Source of the DNA: Microbacterium allomyrinae | Lineage (GTDB): Bacteria; Actinomycetota; Actinomycetes; Actinomycetales; Microbacteriaceae | DNA: 64,000 bases | NCBI RefSeq assembly: GCF_020682705.1 | Contig: NZ_JAGTTN010000004.1 | Location: forward strand, 248,001-312,000 | Direction: 5' to 3' | In this document: positions 18,582 to 25,983 of the stretch, one piece after another | How the letters are laid out: each line of letters opens with the position of its first letter | Position numbering within the stretch: position 1 is the stretch's first letter | Notes under the pieces: generated by a model | The model's database searches: none | Told to the model about the DNA's origin: nothing | Seen by the model: the letters and a program-made list of their open reading frames with translations, nothing else | Program-made: the position numbers and the translations under genes

Positions 18582-19391
18582 ATGCGATACGCCAGGTGCG
18601 CGCGCGACGAACGCGAGTTCTTCGCGATCGTCGAGGACCAGGACGTCGTCGAGATCGACGGCGCACCCTGGGAGGGCCCGACCACGAGCGCCGGGGCGCG
18701 GCATCCACTCGCCTCCATCACGCTGCTGCCGCCGGTCATGCCGCGCACCTTCTATGCCGCCGGGTTCAACTACAAGGCCCACAACCGCCACCACGAAGAG
18801 CTCGGCTACGACCCGGTCAAGGTCGGAACGCACCCCGAGGTCGGATATCGCGCGCAGAGCGCGCTCGTCGGCCACGGCTGCGCGATCGTCAAGCCCGTCG
18901 ATGTCGAGGGCCGGTTCGAGACCGAGGCGGAGGTCGTCGCGGTGATCGGGCGAACGCTCCGGCACGCGACACGCGACGAGGCGAAGGCGGCCGTGTTCGG
19001 CTGGACGATCGGCAACGACGTGAGCGCACGGGAGTGGCAGCACGCCGATCGCACGTTCTGGCGATCCAAGAACGCCGACACGTTCAAGCCGATGGGGCCG
19101 TGGATCGAGACCGACGTCGACCCGCTGCAGTCGACGACCACGGTGCGCCGCAATGGCGTCGTCGACGCGTCGTTCGCGACCGGCGACATGATCTTCGATC
19201 CCTACGACTTCCTCGTCGAGATGACGAAGTACATCACCGTCCATCCCGGAGACGTGCTGTGGATGGGCGCGGACGGCAACACCCCCATGGCAGTGGGCGA
19301 TGTCATCGACATCGAGATCTCCGGAATCGGAACACTCACCAACACCGTTGCCGGCGAGGTCGCCGGCGAAACAGAGAGGACCCAGCGATGA
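18582..19391 (+). CDS. Fumarylacetoacetate hydrolase (FAH) family protein
   Basis: 269 residues. Family landmarks are FNYKAHN, the acidic metal site ETEAEVVAVIGRTLR, GWTIGNDVSAREWQ and the C-terminal VHPGDVLWMGADGNTPMAVGD. FAH-fold enzymes cut C-C bonds of 1,3-diketones, or decarboxylate or hydrate meta-cleavage products. Here it follows a ring-cleavage candidate and an aldehyde dehydrogenase, the usual order in a meta-cleavage route. The stop overlaps the following VOC gene by four bases. A second, divergent FAH protein is at 24195. Confidence 0.88.
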   Translation: MRYARCARDEREFFAIVEDQDVVEIDGAPWEGPTTSAGARHPLASITLLPPVMPRTFYAAGFNYKAHNRHHEELGYDPVKVGTHPEVGYRAQSALVGHGCAIVKPVDVEGRFETEAEVVAVIGRTLRHATRDEAKAAVFGWTIGNDVSAREWQHADRTFWRSKNADTFKPMGPWIETDVDPLQSTTTVRRNGVVDASFATGDMIFDPYDFLVEMTKYITVHPGDVLWMGADGNTPMAVGDVIDIEISGIGTLTNTVAGEVAGETERTQR

Positions 19392-19840
19392 GCACCGAGA
19401 CGAACGCCGGCCCGACGCACGTGGCCGCCGGGTTCAGCCTTCCCGAGCCGAAGTTCGACGCCGAGGGCCGCAGCATCGAGCCGAAGTACATCCACCACGT
19501 CAACTTTCCGACGACCAACGTCGATCGCACGGTGGAGTGGTACACGAAGGTGTTCGGCCTGAAGCGCGTCATGCCCAAGAGCAACACCCGCGTGGTGCTC
19601 ATGACCAAGGGGCGCTTCGACATGCACTTCACCCCGGTGGAGGAGATGGACCGCATGGCGCCGTACCACTTCGCCGTCGAGGTCGAGGACTGGGACGGCT
19701 TCCTCGGGCACCTCGACAGCCTCGGCATCCGTCACACCCGTACGGTGGAGCGCCCCGAGAACCAGTCGAAGTTCTGCTACATCCACGACCCCGACCACAC
19801 CATGATCGAGCTCGTCTTCCACGGCCGGCGCCCCGCCTGA
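19388..19840 (+). CDS. Single-domain VOC protein
   Basis: 150 residues with one VOC module after a 35-residue extension. Candidate metal ligands are His in YIHHVNFP, His in PYHFAVEVEDW and Glu in HTMIELVFHG. It is clearly related to the 130-residue protein at 30628: both share HHVNFP, KVFGL, DxHFxPVE, HFAxEVEDWD and an LGI-H segment. Such small VOC proteins are dioxygenases, isomerases or lyases working as dimers. Start ATG overlaps the FAH stop; its own stop overlaps the next start by one base (TGATG). Confidence 0.82.
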   Translation: MSTETNAGPTHVAAGFSLPEPKFDAEGRSIEPKYIHHVNFPTTNVDRTVEWYTKVFGLKRVMPKSNTRVVLMTKGRFDMHFTPVEEMDRMAPYHFAVEVEDWDGFLGHLDSLGIRHTRTVERPENQSKFCYIHDPDHTMIELVFHGRRPA

Positions 19841-20610
19841 TGCCTACCGTCGACAACCACGGCACCTCGATCTACTACGAGGTGCACGGCACCGGATCGC
19901 CGATCCTGTTCGTGCACGGCTCCGGCGGCCATCACGCCGCCTGGTGGCAGCAGGTCGCGGCGCTGCGCGACACGCACACCGTCGTCACCATCGACCTTCG
20001 CGGCTTCGGCAACTCCGACAAGGACGAGTCGTACGACAGCCTCAACTTCCCCGGCGACATCGTCGCGGTGATCGAGGACGCCGATCTCACCGATGTCGTG
20101 CTGCTCGGCCAGTCGATCGGCGCCGCCGCCGCGCTGAAGGCCGCGCTGCGCGTTCCGGACCGGGTGCGCGGCGTCATCCTCGCCCACTCGCTGGGCGGAA
20201 TGGATCACCCCGAGATCACGCCGCTGGTGAAGGCCGACCGCGCCGAGGCCGAGAAGCTGCCGGTCATCGACCGTCTGCTGACCCAGGGCTTCCGCGAGCA
20301 CGAGGCCGCGAAGACGTTCCTGTTCACGCAGATGGGCACCTTCAACAAGGCCCGCATGCAGGATCTCCGCAACCTCTCCACCGACGGGCCCGGCATCGCC
20401 GAGGTGTCGGCGGCGGGCTTCGGCATCGCGTTCCTCGCGGGGGAGAAGGATGCCGTCCTCAGCCCCGCCACGGTCGCCAAGGCCCACGAGCTCGTCGAGG
20501 GCTCGCTGCTGGAGGTCGTGCCCGGTGCCCCGCACTCCATGTACTGGGAGCGCCCCGACCTGTTCAACACCGCCGTCGCGAAGCTCGTCGATGCGCTGGA
20601 AGGAAACTGA
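19840..20610 (+). CDS. Alpha/beta-fold hydrolase
   Basis: 256 residues. Oxyanion motif FVHGSGGHHAAWW near 27, nucleophile elbow GQSIGA with Ser near 89, and the C-terminal acid and base in AGEKDAVLS and PGAPHSMYWERP. This is the layout of carboxylesterases, enol-lactonases and meta-cleavage-product hydrolases such as MhpC. In this operon it may hydrolyse an enol-lactone or ring-fission product. The ATG shares its first base with the preceding stop, indicating re-initiation. One base separates it from the next gene. Confidence 0.88.
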   Translation: MPTVDNHGTSIYYEVHGTGSPILFVHGSGGHHAAWWQQVAALRDTHTVVTIDLRGFGNSDKDESYDSLNFPGDIVAVIEDADLTDVVLLGQSIGAAAALKAALRVPDRVRGVILAHSLGGMDHPEITPLVKADRAEAEKLPVIDRLLTQGFREHEAAKTFLFTQMGTFNKARMQDLRNLSTDGPGIAEVSAAGFGIAFLAGEKDAVLSPATVAKAHELVEGSLLEVVPGAPHSMYWERPDLFNTAVAKLVDALEGN

Positions 20611-20611
20611 G

Positions 20612-21079
20612 ATGCCGAAGAACGTCATGCAGGACGACGCCGAGAAGATCATGGTCATCGCCGAGCGCGAGGCGCTGCGCATCGGAAAGGGTCTGAGCAT
20701 CGCGGTCGTGGACTCCGGCGGCTTCATCGTCAGCATCCGCCGCTTCGACGGCGCACGCCCGATCACCCCGATGATCGCGATCTCGAAGGCGTACACGTCG
20801 GCGGTCATGCAGCGCCCGAGCGGCATGCTCAAGCCCTGGTCCAACTCCGACCCGGCCTTCTTCGGGCAGGTCTCCACGATGGGCCACTTCCCGATCGTGG
20901 CCACCGGCGGCGGGATGACGCTCAAGCGCGACGGTGAGTTCGTCGGGGGCATCGGAGTGTCCGGCGGCACGCCGCAGGAGGACCAGCTGCTGGCCGAGAC
21001 GGTCGTGGCCGAGCTCGGCTACGACACCGATTTCGCCGAGTGGGCGGGCGCGAAGGCGCGCGCCGACGACCAGGACTGA
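20612..21079 (+). CDS. GlcG/HbpS-like (DUF336) protein
   Basis: 155 residues of the GlcG/HbpS family: KGLSIAVVDSGGFIVSIRRFDGA near 30-50 and the block TGGGMTLKRDGEFVGGIGVSGG near 105-125 are typical. Members bind haem, cobalamin or small organics, and several sit in catabolic operons as accessory proteins without a proven reaction. AAGGAAAC acts as ribosome binding site, one base after the previous stop. Its presence in a degradation operon argues for a helper or isomerase-like role rather than housekeeping. Confidence 0.82.
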   Translation: MPKNVMQDDAEKIMVIAEREALRIGKGLSIAVVDSGGFIVSIRRFDGARPITPMIAISKAYTSAVMQRPSGMLKPWSNSDPAFFGQVSTMGHFPIVATGGGMTLKRDGEFVGGIGVSGGTPQEDQLLAETVVAELGYDTDFAEWAGAKARADDQD

Positions 21080-21091
21080 AAGGGCCCGACG

Positions 21092-22144
21092 ATGGCCAAT
21101 CTCTTCTCGTACCGCATCGACAACCATGGCGACAACATCCGTCCCGACACGATCCAGGCCGGTCGCCACGCGCTTCGCGCGGGGGAGATCACCGCGGACG
21201 AGCTCCGCGAGATCGAAGACGCCGCGGTTCTGGACTTCCTCACCTATCAGCGTCACCTGACGCTGTCGTGCCTGTCGGACGGCAACTTCCGCGACGGCGA
21301 CTACCGCAGCTCGGTGCTGCAGTCGGTGTCGGGATTCACCAAGGTGCCCAACGCCAAGACGGCGGACGGCCTGACGGTGTGGACCGTCGACGGCCCGCTC
21401 GTGCAGAAGAAGCCGATCGCGGCGGATGCTGCACGGTTCCTGCTCGAGAACACCGGCTTTCCGGTGAAGGTGAAGCTCCCGTCCGCCGCGCACATCGCCG
21501 CGCAGACGTATTCCGACGACGCCCGACGCGCCTACCCCGGTGCGGCCGCGCTGGGCGATGCGATCGCCGAACTGCTGCGGGATGAGATCGAGCTGCTGTT
21601 CGAGATCGGCGTCGCATTCGTGCAGCTGGACAACCCCGACTACGCCGCGTTCCTCGCCGGGCGCGACAGCGGCGAACTGTCGTTCGACGAGGCCGTCGAG
21701 ATCGACGCGGCCGTGGTGGCCGGGCTCGAGCGCGAGGAGCAGCAGAAGGTCGCGCTCACGATCGGCTGGGGGGAGCATCTCGACGCCGAGATCGACATCG
21801 CGCGCGCCGAGAAGCTCTTCGCGACCGGGTACGACAAGTTCACCTTCCCGTACCACTCCGACGCGGCCGTCGCGCAGAATCTGCCGTCGCTGGTGCCGGA
21901 CGAGAAGCAGATCGGCCTGGGCATCGTCGACGCCGACGTCGCCGCGCTCGAGGACATCGACACCGTCATGAGCCGGCTCGACGTCGCGATCGAACAGCAC
22001 GAATACGATCGCATCGGCCTGCTGCCCCACCGGGGCTTCCAGCAGATCCACTATCTGCCGGCGGCCCTCACGGTCGCCGAGCAGCGACGCAAGCTCGAGC
22101 TGGTCGAGACGTTCGCGACGATGGTGTGGGGGAACGAGGCGTGA
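21092..22144 (+). CDS. Cobalamin-independent methionine synthase (MetE C-terminal)-like protein
   Basis: 350 residues, one UROD/MetE-like barrel. Recognisable are LSCLSDGNFRD, VKVKLPSAAHIAA, FVQLDNPDYAAFL and IGLGIVDADVAALED. In true MetE and epoxyalkane:CoM transferases zinc is held by His-X-Cys and a late Cys; here the corresponding places read TIGWGE (near 222) and LLPHRGF (near 312), so the ligands seem missing. Catalysis by a zinc-thiolate route is therefore doubtful, and the protein may have a different task in the operon. It is coupled (GTGA) with the ABM monooxygenase that follows. Confidence 0.8.
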   Translation: MANLFSYRIDNHGDNIRPDTIQAGRHALRAGEITADELREIEDAAVLDFLTYQRHLTLSCLSDGNFRDGDYRSSVLQSVSGFTKVPNAKTADGLTVWTVDGPLVQKKPIAADAARFLLENTGFPVKVKLPSAAHIAAQTYSDDARRAYPGAAALGDAIAELLRDEIELLFEIGVAFVQLDNPDYAAFLAGRDSGELSFDEAVEIDAAVVAGLEREEQQKVALTIGWGEHLDAEIDIARAEKLFATGYDKFTFPYHSDAAVAQNLPSLVPDEKQIGLGIVDADVAALEDIDTVMSRLDVAIEQHEYDRIGLLPHRGFQQIHYLPAALTVAEQRRKLELVETFATMVWGNEA

Positions 22145-22449
22145 CGGACGGGAACGCGGATGCCGCCGACGCGGTGACCGTCGTCGCACGGCTGCACCCC
22201 GATCCGGCGCGTTTCGACGAGGCGGTGGCGGCGGTCGGTGCCGCGGTCGCCGGCATCCGCGACGAACCGGGCTGCCAGCAGTACGACCCGCACGTGGCCG
22301 ACGACGGCTCGATCCTGATCGTCGAGCGCTGGTCCTCGCGAGAGGCGCTCGCGGCGCACAACGTCGGCGCGGCGGTGCAGGTGCTGCGTGACGGCGTCGC
22401 CGGGCTGATGAGCGCTCCGACGCAGGTCACGGTGGCCGTCGCACTTTAG
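22141..22449 (+). CDS. Antibiotic biosynthesis monooxygenase (ABM) family protein
   Basis: 102 residues, ferredoxin-like ABM fold: VTVVARLHPDPARFDEAV, then DEPGCQQYDPHVADDG and ERWSSREALAAHN, ending in VTVAVAL. ABM enzymes are small cofactor-free oxygenases that oxidise quinols or anthrones. In catabolic operons they commonly accompany ring-cleavage enzymes. GTG start overlaps the stop of the MetE-like gene by four bases. It ends the operon; its stop overlaps the stop of the convergent MarR gene. Confidence 0.85.
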   Translation: MTDGNADAADAVTVVARLHPDPARFDEAVAAVGAAVAGIRDEPGCQQYDPHVADDGSILIVERWSSREALAAHNVGAAVQVLRDGVAGLMSAPTQVTVAVAL

Positions 22450-22925
22450 AGGGCAGACGCTCCCGCCCGGATCGCGTTGCCGAGCGAGCGGAGGGCGGGC
22501 GCCGCGGCCAGGAGGGCCGCGCGCTCGTCGGCGGGGAGGATGCCGACGGCCTCGCCGATCACGTCCAGCCAGGCATCGCCGATCGCCGTCGCCTCGGAAT
22601 GGGCGAGGGACGTCGGCACGATGAGAGCCCGCCGGCGGTCGCCCTCGTCCTCTTCGCGCGTCACGAGTCCGCGCAGCGTGAGCGAGCGCAGCACCGCACT
22701 CGTGTTGGGGCGCTGCATGCCGAGCGTGGCGGCCAGCTCCGTGACCGTCAGGCCGGGAGTCTCGAGCACCTGCTTCAGGACGGCGAGTTCCGAGGTCGGC
22801 ACCGACGGCACACCCGCGCGATCTGGGGCGCTGCGGCGCAGCGTCCATGCGAGATGGCGCAGCGCCCCGCTCAGATCCACGATCGGATCGGACGGGTCTG
22901 CATTCCGAGGTTGCATGACAGGCAT
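22446..22925 (-). CDS. MarR-family transcriptional regulator
   Basis: 159 residues with the MarR winged helix: ELAVLKQVLETPGLTVTELAATLGMQRPNTSAVLRSLTLRG and wing EEDEGDRRRALIV, split here only for description. It is divergent from the FAD-dependent hydroxylase at 22991, with 65 AT-rich bases between them, so it very likely controls that gene. It is closely similar to the MarR protein at 53282, which also neighbours a related hydroxylase. The ATG at 22925 is preceded by GTAGG only; ATG at 22916 is an alternative start. Confidence 0.9.
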   Translation of the reverse strand: MPVMQPRNADPSDPIVDLSGALRHLAWTLRRSAPDRAGVPSVPTSELAVLKQVLETPGLTVTELAATLGMQRPNTSAVLRSLTLRGLVTREEDEGDRRRALIVPTSLAHSEATAIGDAWLDVIGEAVGILPADERAALLAAAPALRSLGNAIRAGASAL

Positions 22926-22934
22926 CCTACCCCC

Positions 22935-22967
22935 GATAGATGTAGGTACATACTTATACGTAAATGC
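22935..22967. promoter_or_regulatory. Divergent promoter/operator region, MarR and FAD hydroxylase
   Basis: The 65-base intergenic space holds an AT-rich core with TGTAGGTACA (an inverted repeat at 22941-22950) followed by TACTTATACGTAAAT. Both genes must start transcription here, so the core probably serves as overlapping promoters and as the MarR site. Exact boxes are not certain. Confidence 0.45.
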
Positions 22968-22990
22968 CCGCTCGTCGACAAGGGAGTCCC

Positions 22991-24139
22991 ATGACCCAGA
23001 GTTCCATCCTCATCCTCGGTGCCGGGATCGGCGGGCTCGCCGCCTCGATCGCACTGGCGCAGTCCGGTCATGACGTCACCGTGATCGAGAAGCACCCGGG
23101 CCTGCGGTCCTCGACCGTCGGCGTCGGGATCATCCAGCAGCCCAATCAGCTGCGCGCGCTCGCCGCGATCGGATGCGCTGACGCCTGCATCGCCGTGGGC
23201 TATGCCGCCGCCTACTCGGCGAAGCATCTGGATGCCGACGGCGCTGTGGTGCGGGCGATCCCGGGTCCGCGCGTGGCGGAGTTTCCCGAGATTGCGATGA
23301 ACGGGATCACGCGCCCGAAGCTGCACCGCGTCCTCACCGAGAGGGCGCTGGCCGTGGGGGTGTCGATCGAGTACGACAAGACGATCACCGCGGTCCGTCC
23401 TCGGCGCGACCACGTCGAGGTCGACGTGTCGGACGGCACGACCCGCACCCCCGAACTGCTCGTCGGAGCCGACGGCGTGCGCTCGATCATCCGCGCCCAT
23501 GTCTACGACGAGCCGGTCGAACCGGCCTACAGCGGCAAGTCGGTGCTGCGCATCAACGTGCCTCGTCTGCCGGAGATCGACGCGATCCTGCGTCAGGAGC
23601 GACTCGGCGACGATGGGGAACGCATCGGTGTCGGCTTCGTCCCCCTGGCGGACGACCTCGGGTACATGTACCTGAACATCGTGTGGGACCGTTCGGTCCG
23701 GCCCGACACCGAGGAGCTGCGCGAGCTCATGCGCTCATACCTCGCCGGGTTCGGCGGCCCCGCAGGCGTGGTGCGGGACGACTACCTCGATGCCGCGGAC
23801 GAGATCGTGCTGCGGCCCGAGGAGTACCTGATCGCACCGGGTCCGTGGCACCGCGGCCGCATCGTGCTGCTCGGCGACGCGGTGCACGCGGTGACGCCCA
23901 ACACCGCGCAGGGCGCGGCACTGGCCATCGAGGACGGCGTGGTGCTGGCCGAGGAGCTGGCCGCGAACGACGACCTCGAGAGTGCGCTGCAGGCATACGG
24001 CGACCGCCGCTACGAGCGCTGCAAGAGGGTGGTCGATTACGGCGCGAACGCCCGCAAGTGGGAGTTCGACCCGACGCCGGACTTCGATCCGGTCGAAGAG
24101 GGCATCCGCATGCGCGAAGCGGTCGTCGCCCCGTTCTGA
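22991..24139 (+). CDS. FAD-dependent aromatic hydroxylase (salicylate/3-hydroxybenzoate hydroxylase group)
   Basis: 382 residues of the single-component class A flavoprotein monooxygenases. The Rossmann FAD motif GAGIGG is at residues 10-15, the DG motif is VGADGVRSIIRAHV near 160, and the GD motif is LLGDAVHAVTPNTAQG near 295. These enzymes use NAD(P)H and O2 to hydroxylate a phenolic acid. It is a clear paralogue of the protein at 52006; both share RPKLH, VGVGIIQ-like and GDAVHAVTP segments. It is divergent from a MarR gene and ends at a strong terminator, so it is a single-gene unit. Confidence 0.9.
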   Translation: MTQSSILILGAGIGGLAASIALAQSGHDVTVIEKHPGLRSSTVGVGIIQQPNQLRALAAIGCADACIAVGYAAAYSAKHLDADGAVVRAIPGPRVAEFPEIAMNGITRPKLHRVLTERALAVGVSIEYDKTITAVRPRRDHVEVDVSDGTTRTPELLVGADGVRSIIRAHVYDEPVEPAYSGKSVLRINVPRLPEIDAILRQERLGDDGERIGVGFVPLADDLGYMYLNIVWDRSVRPDTEELRELMRSYLAGFGGPAGVVRDDYLDAADEIVLRPEEYLIAPGPWHRGRIVLLGDAVHAVTPNTAQGAALAIEDGVVLAEELAANDDLESALQAYGDRRYERCKRVVDYGANARKWEFDPTPDFDPVEEGIRMREAVVAPF

Positions 24140-24146
24140 ACCGACG

Positions 24147-24183
24147 AAAGGCGCCGCCCGAGAAGGACTCGGGCGGCGCCTTT
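24147..24183 (+). terminator. Rho-independent terminator after the FAD hydroxylase
   Basis: Perfect 16-bp stem AAAGGCGCCGCCCGAG / CTCGGGCGGCGCCTTT with 5-nt loop AAGGA, ending in TTT. It begins seven bases after the hydroxylase stop and lies between convergent genes, so it can stop both transcripts. Confidence 0.85.
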
Positions 24184-24194
24184 CTGCGCGGCGG

Positions 24195-25019
24195 TCAGGC
24201 CTCGCGCACGCACTCGCTGTCGATGCGACCGAGCCCGTCGATCTCGACCACGACCCGGTCGCCCGGCTGCAGGAACAGCTGAGGGTCGCGGCGGAAGCCG
24301 ACCCCGCCCGGCGTGCCGGTGAGGATGACGTCGCCGGGCTCCAGGCGGGTGAAGACCGACACCGTCGCGATGAGACGGGGGATGCTGAAGATGAGCATCG
24401 TCAGGTCGGAGTCCTGCACCAGCTGGTCGTTGACGAACGTGCGGATGCCGGCGGAGGTCCAGTCGAACTCGTCGGGGGTCGCCACCTCGGGGCCGATCGG
24501 GGTGGCGCCGTCCCAGGCCTTGCCCTGCAGCCACTGGTGCGTCTTGTACTGGAAGTCGCGCATCGTCACGTCGTTGGCGACCGCGAAGCCCAGGACGTGG
24601 TTCATCGCGTCCGCCTCGGCGATCCGGCGCCCCCCGGTGCCGATCACCACGGCGAGCTCCGCCTCGTAGTCGACCTGCTCCGACTCGGCGGGGATCGCGA
24701 TCGGGTCATGGGCGCCGATCAGGCTGCTGGCGTACTTCGGGAACAGCACCGGGTAGGCGGGAAGCTCGCGCTTGGTCTCCTCGACGTGCTCGAGGTAGTT
24801 CAGGCCCACGCAGAACACCTTCGCCGGCTGGGGGCTCGCCGGCAGCAGGTGAGCCTCGGCGAGCGGGAACGCGTCGTCCTCGAGACGCGCGGCCGCGTGG
24901 ATCTCGGCGCTGCCGACGCCCGCGCCGATCGCATCCAGGCCGGCGAGCGGGATGATCCGGTCCTCGTCGACGACGCCGACGCCGCTGCGGCCGTCGCGGA
25001 GGTAGTTGACGATCCTCAT
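24195..25019 (-). CDS. Fumarylacetoacetate hydrolase family protein
   Basis: 274 residues. The N-terminal lid (MRIVNYLRDGRSGVGVV) is followed by the FAH core: KVFCVGLNYLEHVEE, acidic metal site DYEAELAVVIG, GFAVANDVTMRDFQ and the hallmark LEPGDVILTGTPGGVGF. Proteins of this type are fumarylpyruvate, acylpyruvate or 2-hydroxymuconate hydrolases/decarboxylases. It is the last gene of the operon that begins at 27588 and overlaps the dioxygenase gene by four bases, fitting removal of a ring-fission product. Confidence 0.9.
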   Translation of the reverse strand: MRIVNYLRDGRSGVGVVDEDRIIPLAGLDAIGAGVGSAEIHAAARLEDDAFPLAEAHLLPASPQPAKVFCVGLNYLEHVEETKRELPAYPVLFPKYASSLIGAHDPIAIPAESEQVDYEAELAVVIGTGGRRIAEADAMNHVLGFAVANDVTMRDFQYKTHQWLQGKAWDGATPIGPEVATPDEFDWTSAGIRTFVNDQLVQDSDLTMLIFSIPRLIATVSVFTRLEPGDVILTGTPGGVGFRRDPQLFLQPGDRVVVEIDGLGRIDSECVREA

Positions 25020-25960
25020 GCGGGCACCCCGCCCTTTCGTTCGCTCGTCCGGCGCCAGCTCGGGGTCTGGCCGCCCCACATGTTGACCGCGTGCGGGGTC
25101 GGATCCCACCTCCGCGGCTGGTACACGACCGAGTCGTCCCAAAACTTCTCCATCTCGGCCGACAGCTCGATGTGGTTGCCGGCCGGATCGTCGAAGAAGA
25201 CGAAGAGGTTGTTGCCGGGTCCGTGGCGCCCGGGGCCCCACTGCACTTCCACATCGAGCTCGGTGAGGCGGTCGCACCAGGCCTTGAAGTCCTCCCACTC
25301 CGCGAGGTCGTAGGAGTAGTGGTCGATGTCGCCGGCGCTGCCGACGTTGACGACCGCAAGGGTGTGGTGGTCCTTGTTGCTGCGCAGCCAGCAGAAGCGG
25401 CCGTCGGCGAGCTGATCGCTGAGCTGGAAGCCGATGGTGCTCGCGAAGAACTCGACGAACGGCTCCACCGCGACGGTGCCGATGGTGGTGTGCTGGAACT
25501 TGATCGGCCGGCGGCCGGTGTCGGCTGCGTTCTCGCCCTGCCGCTGGACCCGGGAGTGGAAGTGGACGATCGTGCCGTCGGGATCGATGGTCGAGAGACC
25601 CTCGACGTGGCCGAGAGGCGCGTCGATGTACGACGGATCCAGTGGCCGGACGACATAGCCGCCCGCGGTCAGGCGCTCGGCGATCCCGGCGATGCCGGCG
25701 GCGTCACCGACCTCGAACCCGTAGTGGGCGAGGCGCTGCTCACCGGGCATCAGATCGATGACGTGGTGACCGGCACCCCAGCCGAGGCGGACTCCGCCGT
25801 CGGCGAGCTCGGCGTGCCGATGCATGCCGAGCACCCGCACGTAGAAGATCTCGGCGGCCACCACGTCGGGAACGTGGAAGCCGATGTGCGAGACGGCGGT
25901 GTCGCGCAGGGTCCCAGCGGCGGCCGACTGCTCGAGGATGACGCGTTGTGGTCGTTGCAT
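25016..25960 (-). CDS. Extradiol ring-cleavage dioxygenase (two-domain VOC type)
   Basis: 314 residues with two VOC modules. The first begins SHIGFHVPDV, the second KFQHTTIGTV. Probable Fe(II) ligands in the second module are His in FQHTTIG near 158, His in DIDHYSYDL near 217 and Glu in AGNHIELSAEME near 270, as in catechol 2,3-dioxygenase and BphC. It sits between an MhpA-like hydroxylase and a FAH hydrolase, the classic hydroxylase-dioxygenase-hydrolase order. A ribosome binding site (AAGGAAGAG on the reverse strand) precedes the ATG at 25960. Confidence 0.88.
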   Translation of the reverse strand: MQRPQRVILEQSAAAGTLRDTAVSHIGFHVPDVVAAEIFYVRVLGMHRHAELADGGVRLGWGAGHHVIDLMPGEQRLAHYGFEVGDAAGIAGIAERLTAGGYVVRPLDPSYIDAPLGHVEGLSTIDPDGTIVHFHSRVQRQGENAADTGRRPIKFQHTTIGTVAVEPFVEFFASTIGFQLSDQLADGRFCWLRSNKDHHTLAVVNVGSAGDIDHYSYDLAEWEDFKAWCDRLTELDVEVQWGPGRHGPGNNLFVFFDDPAGNHIELSAEMEKFWDDSVVYQPRRWDPTPHAVNMWGGQTPSWRRTSERKGGVPA

Positions 25961-25983
25961 TTCTCTTCCTTTCAGGAGGTTCG

